Part shown: positions 59,008-64,000 of the stretch, piece after piece
Layout: every line of letters starts with the position of its first letter
How positions within the stretch are numbered: the first letter of the stretch is position 1
Origin: Proteus columbae
GTDB lineage: Bacteria > Pseudomonadota > Gammaproteobacteria > Enterobacterales > Enterobacteriaceae
Direction of reading: 5' to 3'
DNA: 64,000 bases
Assembly (NCBI RefSeq): GCF_002777965.1
Contig: NZ_NGVR01000023.1
Coordinates: forward strand, 1 to 64,000
The notes under the pieces: model-generated
Told to the model about the DNA's origin: nothing
What the model saw: only the letters and a program-made list of their open reading frames with translations
Database searches by the model: none
Position numbers and translations under genes: made by a program

Positions 59008-59838
59008 TTATGCTTTTAAATGCTTGGCATGAAAAGCAATATGCTCACCAATAAAACTCGCCACAAAATAGTAACTGTGATCGTAGCCTTGATGTAAACC
59101 CAAACTATAAGTGAACTGCTTTTCATCACAGACGTTAGCAAATAGCTCAGGTTTTAATTGTTCTTGATAGAAGGGATCATCAAGACCGACATCAACACGC
59201 ATCGGTAGCGGATTTTTCACTTCATTTAATAATGCAATGGTATCGTATTGTTTCCATAGTGCTGTATCTTCCCCTAAATATGCATTGAAGGCTTTTTTGC
59301 CCCAGGGGACTTGTGATGGTGCAACTATCGGTGAAAATGCCGACATACTGCGATAGCGCTCTGAATTTCGCAATCCAATCATTAATGCACCATGACCTCC
59401 CATCGAATGCCCACTGATGGCACGTTGATGAGTCACAGGAAAATGCGCTTCTATCAGTGTAGGAAGTTCATCAACAATGTAGTCATACATATTGTAATGA
59501 GTATTCCACGGCGATTGTGTCGCATTAAGGTAAAAGCCTGCACCTTGCCCTAAGTCATAAGCACCATCATCGGCCACATTTTCACCGCGAGGGCTGGTAT
59601 CAGGTACAACTAAAATAATGCCATGTTGTGCCGCAAATTGTTGAGCACCTGATTTAGTAATAAAATTTTGTTCATTGCAGGTTAAGCCTGATAACCAATA
59701 TAAAACAGGGTATTTTTGCTCTTCTTCCATTGAAGGAAGATAGATGGCAAATTTCATCTCACAATTTAATGTCTTTGATGTATGTTGATAGATTTCTTGC
59801 CAACCGCCAAAGCAGGCGTGACGTTCAATCCTTTCCAT
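59008..59838 (-). CDS. frmB: S-formylglutathione hydrolase
   Basis: Serine esterase that splits S-formylglutathione to formate and glutathione, the last step of glutathione-dependent formaldehyde detoxification. The nucleophile motif is GHSMGG (ISGHSMGGHGALMIG); Asp and His lie in DVGLDDPFY and HQGYDHSYYF. The frame opens at 59877, but GGAGTC lies just before the ATG at 59838, which gives the family start MERIERHACFGGWQ. It lies 53 bases after frmA in frmRAB. Confidence 0.95.
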   Translation of the reverse strand: MERIERHACFGGWQEIYQHTSKTLNCEMKFAIYLPSMEEEQKYPVLYWLSGLTCNEQNFITKSGAQQFAAQHGIILVVPDTSPRGENVADDGAYDLGQGAGFYLNATQSPWNTHYNMYDYIVDELPTLIEAHFPVTHQRAISGHSMGGHGALMIGLRNSERYRSMSAFSPIVAPSQVPWGKKAFNAYLGEDTALWKQYDTIALLNEVKNPLPMRVDVGLDDPFYQEQLKPELFANVCDEKQFTYSLGLHQGYDHSYYFVASFIGEHIAFHAKHLKA

Positions 59839-59891
59839 TTTGACTCCTTTAAAAACAAAGACAAACCTATGAAACATAGGTTTGAGGATGA

Positions 59892-61299
<1,408 letters not shown>

Positions 61300-61314
61300 A
61301 CATAATCCTTATTT

Positions 61315-61336
61315 ATACTATAGGGGAGTATAGTAT
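61315..61336 (-). promoter_or_regulatory. FrmR operator
   Basis: Perfect 8-bp arms ATACTATA and TATAGTAT flank GGGGAG, the A/T-rich inverted repeat with a central G-tract typical of CsoR/RcnR/FrmR operators. It lies 16 bases upstream of the frmR start codon, so FrmR binding should block transcription or its start. Confidence 0.88.
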
Positions 61337-61500
61337 TTAGAGGGATATATGTACATAGAGATCAATCAATAAAGCGTGGCGTGATGAGAATAAATAAAAA
61401 ATGATGATGTGGAAAATGTTGATTTTTGAGAGCAGAAGAACAAGAAAAGAAGGGAGGAGAATAATGTTTAGAGAACAGATAGAAAAAAGTTAAGAGACAA

Positions 61501-61531
61501 AAACAAAAAAGACCCGCTATTGCGAGTCTTA
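61501..61531 (-). terminator. tRNA cluster terminator
   Basis: On the minus strand a 9-bp stem with one G-U pair (AAGACTCGC / GCGGGTCTT, loop AATA) is followed by TTTTTTGTTTT. It lies 36 bases after the last tRNA gene. Confidence 0.88.
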
Positions 61532-61566
61532 TCTGTTGATTTCGTGATAAACACGTTATTAATCAA

Positions 61567-61651
61567 TGGTGCGGGAGGCGAGACTTGAACTCGCACACCT
61601 TGCGGCGCCAGAACCTAAATCTGGTGCGTCTACCAATTTCGCCACTCCCGC
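61567..61651 (-). tRNA. leuW: tRNA-Leu (UAG), last gene of the cluster
   Basis: An 85-base cloverleaf with long variable arm, anticodon loop TTTAGGT (anticodon TAG) and encoded CCA. It is identical to the copy at 62225-62309. It lies downstream of a terminator-like hairpin at 61664-61688, separated from the other seven tRNA genes. Confidence 0.96.
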
Positions 61652-61663
61652 AACAACTTGGAG

Positions 61664-61688
61664 AAAAAAAGACTCGCTCAGCGAGTCT
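61664..61688 (-). terminator. Terminator-like hairpin inside the tRNA cluster
   Basis: A perfect 8-bp stem AGACTCGC / GCGAGTCT with 3-base loop is followed on the minus strand by seven T. It stands between tRNA-Gln and the last tRNA-Leu and closely resembles the terminator at 61501-61531. Confidence 0.85.
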
Positions 61689-61701
61689 CTCTTTCAAAAT
61701 A

Positions 61702-61776
61702 TGGCTGGGATACCAGGATTCGAACCTGGGAATGCCAGGATCAAAACCTGGTGCCTTACCGCTTGGCGATATCCCA
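61702..61776 (-). tRNA. tRNA-Gln (UUG)
   Basis: A 75-base cloverleaf, anticodon loop TTTTGAT (anticodon TTG), encoded CCA. The acceptor stem TGGGATA/TATCCCA is fully paired. Same sequence as the copy at 62123-62197. Confidence 0.97.
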
Positions 61777-61781
61777 AAAAA

Positions 61782-61858
61782 TGGTGGCTATGACGGGATT
61801 CGAACCTGTGACCCCAACATTATGAGTGTTGTGCTCTAACCAGCTGAGCTACATAGCC
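61782..61858 (-). tRNA. tRNA-Met (elongator, CAU)
   Basis: A 77-base cloverleaf with anticodon CAT and encoded CCA. The acceptor stem starts GGCTATG with a paired first base, so it is elongator and not initiator type, similar to E. coli metT/metU. Same sequence as 62317-62393. Confidence 0.96.
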
Positions 61859-61890
61859 GTATTGAATCTAGCTTTCTTTCTTTAGAAAGA

Positions 61891-61965
61891 TGGCTGGGGT
61901 ACCAGGATTCGAACCTGGGAATGCCAGGATCAAAACCTGGTGCCTTACCGCTTGGCGATACCCCA
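61891..61965 (-). tRNA. tRNA-Gln (UUG), acceptor variant
   Basis: A 75-base cloverleaf with anticodon TTG and encoded CCA. The acceptor stem is TGGGGTA/TACCCCA, a compensated G-C version of the A-T pair in the 61702 and 62123 copies. First member of a 116-base tandem array. Confidence 0.97.
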
Positions 61966-62006
61966 TCCGCTAATTCAATTGTCAACGCGCTAATTTATCA
62001 GAAATA

Positions 62007-62081
62007 TGGCTGGGATACCAGGATTCGAACCTGGGAATGCCAGGATCAAAACCTGGTGCCTTACCGCTTGGCGATACCCCA
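62007..62081 (-). tRNA. tRNA-Gln (UUG), mosaic acceptor stem
   Basis: A 75-base cloverleaf with anticodon TTG and encoded CCA. The 5' acceptor strand is TGGGGTA (as in 61891) while the 3' strand is TATCCCA (as in 61702 and 62123), giving a G-U wobble at the fifth pair. It looks like a recombinant of the two other types and should still fold. Confidence 0.96.
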
Positions 62082-62122
62082 TCCGCTAATTCAATTGTCA
62101 ACGCGCTAATTTATCAGAAATA

Positions 62123-62197
62123 TGGCTGGGATACCAGGATTCGAACCTGGGAATGCCAGGATCAAAACCTGGTGCCTTACCGCTTGGCGATATCCCA
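62123..62197 (-). tRNA. tRNA-Gln (UUG)
   Basis: A 75-base cloverleaf with anticodon TTG, encoded CCA and acceptor stem TGGGATA/TATCCCA. First Gln gene in transcription order. Confidence 0.97.
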
Positions 62198-62224
62198 ACT
62201 GATAAATTCTTGACGAGGTTAAAA

Positions 62225-62309
62225 TGGTGCGGGAGGCGAGACTTGAACTCGCACACCTTGCGGCGCCAGAACCTAAATCTGGTGCGTCTACCAATTTCGC
62301 CACTCCCGC
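62225..62309 (-). tRNA. leuW: tRNA-Leu (UAG)
   Basis: An 85-base type II cloverleaf with anticodon TAG and encoded CCA, second in the operon after tRNA-Met, the same position as leuW in the E. coli metT-leuW-gln cluster. Confidence 0.97.
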
Positions 62310-62316
62310 AAAAAGA

Positions 62317-62393
62317 TGGTGGCTATGACGGGATTCGAACCTGTGACCCCAACATTATGAGTGTTGTGCTCTAACCAGCTGAGCTACATAGCC
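62317..62393 (-). tRNA. metT: tRNA-Met (elongator, CAU), first gene of the cluster
   Basis: A 77-base cloverleaf with anticodon CAT and encoded CCA. It starts about 40 bases downstream of the -10 element at 62433-62438 and corresponds by position to E. coli metT. Confidence 0.96.
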
Positions 62394-62432
62394 ATCTTTT
62401 TTTGCATAACCTTCGTCGGCGTTGCGGGGCGC

Positions 62433-62461
62433 ATTATGCGTATTACAGACAAATCCGTCAA
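62433..62461 (-). promoter_or_regulatory. Promoter of the tRNA cluster
   Basis: On the minus strand, TTGACG (62456-62461), a 17-base spacer and CATAAT (62433-62438) form a near-consensus sigma-70 promoter. The bases after the -10 are GCGCCCCGC, a GC-rich discriminator typical of stringently controlled stable-RNA promoters. The rest of the 62394-62803 gap holds the nagC terminator and no gene that I can see. Confidence 0.9.
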
Positions 62462-62669
62462 CTGCTTTTTGCATTAATTTTCGAGAAACGTGTCCGTTTG
62501 CTCGATGGTTAATCATTTTGTCGAAAAAAGATCCAAAAAACAACCTTGTTGATGAAAAATATCTCAAAAAATAAGGCGCAATAGTGCGTGAATAAAAAGA
62601 AAAAACAAAGCAGTAAGAGAAATGATATTAAGCTAAAAAAGGAAAAGATGAAGAACAATGGGCATAAAA

Positions 62670-62706
62670 AAAGAAATGAGGTGAAAAATTCACGCTACAT
62701 TTCTTT
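62670..62706 (-). terminator. nagC terminator
   Basis: A 9-bp stem AAAGAAATG / CATTTCTTT encloses a nested GTGAA/TTCAC hairpin and is followed on the minus strand by T-rich DNA. It lies about 100 bases beyond the nagC stop. Confidence 0.8.
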
Positions 62707-62803
62707 TTCTTTGGATATTACTGATTGAATTTTAGACTTATTTCACAATTAAGATCAAAAAAGTATATATTCAACTCGAAAAGTATAATTTATCGACAAT
62801 AAA

Positions 62804-64000
62804 TTACTTTTCTAATAGCTGTTGGAGCAATTCTCCGTTAAGCATTGCGCGTTTAGTCAAGGCAAAAGCCCCTATGGCAGAACGATGATCAAGCTCTGAT
62901 GTGACAACTGGAAGCTCTTCTCTGAATTCTTTTAATACTTGCGTATTAATACAACTTTGAATTGAGGGGAGCAAAACTTCAGCTGCTTCAGTTAATTCAC
63001 CCGCTAAAACCACTTTTTGTGGGTTAAACAGGTTAATAGCGATTGCAATTGCTTTACCTAAGTGTAAACCCACTTGTTTGATGGTTTCGACGGCTAGTGG
63101 GTCATTTTTAACCGCAGCACGACAAATATCTTGGATTTGGCACTGTGTTGGCGATAAATATTGGCTTGGGTAGCCTTGCTCTAATTGATAGCGCACTTTG
63201 GCTTCGATAGCAGTATTAGATGCAATCGTTTCTAAACAACCAAAATTACCACAATGGCAACGTTCACCTAGAGGATCGATTTGAATATGGCCAATCTCTC
63301 CTAAGTTACCACGCTGGTTGAGCAAAATTTTATTATTAATAATAACACCAGCACCTGCACCACGATGTATCCGGACGAGTAGTGAGTCTTCACAATCTCG
63401 TGTGGCACCAAAATAGTTTTCAGCGAGTGCAAGGCTTCGAATATCATGCCCAGCATAACATGGCAGACTAAAGCGTTTTTCTAAGCTATTTACCAGAGCC
63501 CAATTATCTACTTTCATATGAGGCATATAACGAACAATGCCTTTATTTGGATCAACAAGACCGGGTAAGATCACAGAAATTGAAATAAGCTCACGAATGC
63601 GACGTTGGTTTTGTTTAATAAAGTCATCAATTGCATTGATGAGCAGGGCTTCAACTTCATTTTGAGTACTCTGCTCTAAAGGGTAGTGCTGCTCAATGAT
63701 GACTTTACCGCTCAGATCGTAAAGGGCAACGGTGGCATCATTACGTCCCAATCGCACACTAACTGTATTAAAATTGCGGTGTTCAACAATAATAGAAATT
63801 GCGCGACGTCCACCTGTTGATGCCTGTTGATCAACCTCTTTGATTAAGCCTCGTTCAAGCAACTGACGAGTAATTTTAGTCACACTGGCTGGCGCTAGTT
63901 GGCTTTGTTCGGCTATTTGGATACGGGAAATTGGCCCGTGTTGATCAATCAGTCGATACACAATCGCACTGTTAAGTTGTTTAACAAGATCGATATTGCC
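62804..64000 (-). CDS. nagC: N-acetylglucosamine repressor NagC, 5' end outside window
   Basis: ROK-family regulator that represses amino-sugar genes and is released by N-acetylglucosamine-6-phosphate. The window contains 398 codons; the frame runs to its last base (GNIDLVKQLNSAIVYRL...), so the true start lies a few codons beyond 64000 and the internal GTG at 63961 is not the start. The winged helix is ISRIQIAEQSQLAPASVTKITRQLLERGLI. The ROK part has the zinc motif CHCGNFGC in GHIQIDPLGERCHCGNFGC and the sugar-binding HxGxG-like RIHRGAGAGV. It is followed by its terminator and then the tRNA operon, as in E. coli. Confidence 0.96.
   Translation of the reverse strand, partial: GNIDLVKQLNSAIVYRLIDQHGPISRIQIAEQSQLAPASVTKITRQLLERGLIKEVDQQASTGGRRAISIIVEHRNFNTVSVRLGRNDATVALYDLSGKVIIEQHYPLEQSTQNEVEALLINAIDDFIKQNQRRIRELISISVILPGLVDPNKGIVRYMPHMKVDNWALVNSLEKRFSLPCYAGHDIRSLALAENYFGATRDCEDSLLVRIHRGAGAGVIINNKILLNQRGNLGEIGHIQIDPLGERCHCGNFGCLETIASNTAIEAKVRYQLEQGYPSQYLSPTQCQIQDICRAAVKNDPLAVETIKQVGLHLGKAIAIAINLFNPQKVVLAGELTEAAEVLLPSIQSCINTQVLKEFREELPVVTSELDHRSAIGAFALTKRAMLNGELLQQLLEK

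Larger units (their letters stand above)
61891..62197 (-). repeat. Tandem array of tRNA-Gln genes, 116-bp period
   Basis: Three tRNA-Gln genes begin at 61891, 62007 and 62123, exactly 116 bases apart. The 41-base spacers at 61966-62006 and 62082-62122 are identical. This is a recent tandem duplication of one tRNA gene plus spacer. Confidence 0.95.

Noticed and set aside
61702-62197. Regularly spaced repeats that could be mistaken for a CRISPR array
   Set aside because: The repeats are complete tRNA-Gln genes with CCA ends, and the 41-base spacers are identical to each other, unlike CRISPR spacers.
61566-62374. Several short plus-strand open frames across the tRNA cluster
   Set aside because: They are translations of the antisense of tRNA genes; near-identical products simply follow the repeated tRNA sequence.
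63961-63961. GTG at 63961 as the start of nagC
   Set aside because: The frame continues to the window edge with sequence matching NagC residues before this point, so the gene is simply cut by the window.

Overview
The window is low-GC enterobacterial chromosome that reads as Proteus (P. mirabilis or a close relative). Nearly every housekeeping protein is a close full-length match to its E. coli counterpart as I remember it, codon use is AT-rich, and an scsABCD operon of the kind studied in P. mirabilis is present. I ran no database search, so the species is an inference. No prophage, transposase, insertion sequence or CRISPR array is visible.

Layout. 1-70 is the 3' end of a 5S rRNA gene and its terminator. 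117-6925 is the block yfiM, pssA, pat (yfiQ), tapT (yfiP), yfiF. 7023-12163 holds the multidrug pump operon emrRAB and a YgaY-type MFS transporter. 12321-19915 is accessory DNA relative to the E. coli order: a four-gene ynb lipid-enzyme operon (ynbA, ynbC, ynbD and a small membrane protein, with no ynbB), a Fur-controlled TonB-dependent receptor and a small membrane protein. 20199-28124 is proVWX (osmoprotectant uptake) and nrdHIEF (class Ib ribonucleotide reductase, with two NrdR boxes and a Fur box). ogt follows.

From 29079 the order follows a second E. coli neighbourhood: cspE, crcB, lipA, lipB, ybeD, dacA, rlpA, mrdB, mrdA, rlmH and rsfS (lipoylation plus lateral-wall and division murein); an intergenic segment with an ERIC-like element and a possible structured RNA; a DUF1722 gene; then the operon leuS-lptE-holA-nadD and gltIJKL. 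scsABCD (48259-52006) is inserted before lnt. The operon miaB-ybeZ-ybeY-ybeX-lnt links tRNA modification, ribosome maturation and lipoprotein acylation. ubiF, the formaldehyde-detoxification operon frmRAB, a cluster of eight tRNA genes (2 Leu, 4 Gln, 2 Met) and the 5'-truncated nagC end the window.

The best candidate for something undescribed is the ynb operon. It combines a CDP-alcohol phosphotransferase-like protein with two Asp-to-Asn changes in its signature, a hydrolase-methyltransferase fusion, a fusion of an Aur1/PAP2-like membrane domain with a dual-specificity phosphatase, and an unknown membrane protein. Together they look like a lipid head-group pathway of unknown product. Secondary items are the possible RNA at 38640-38765, the recombined tRNA-Gln array with an internal terminator, and the repeat-bearing N-terminus of YfiF.
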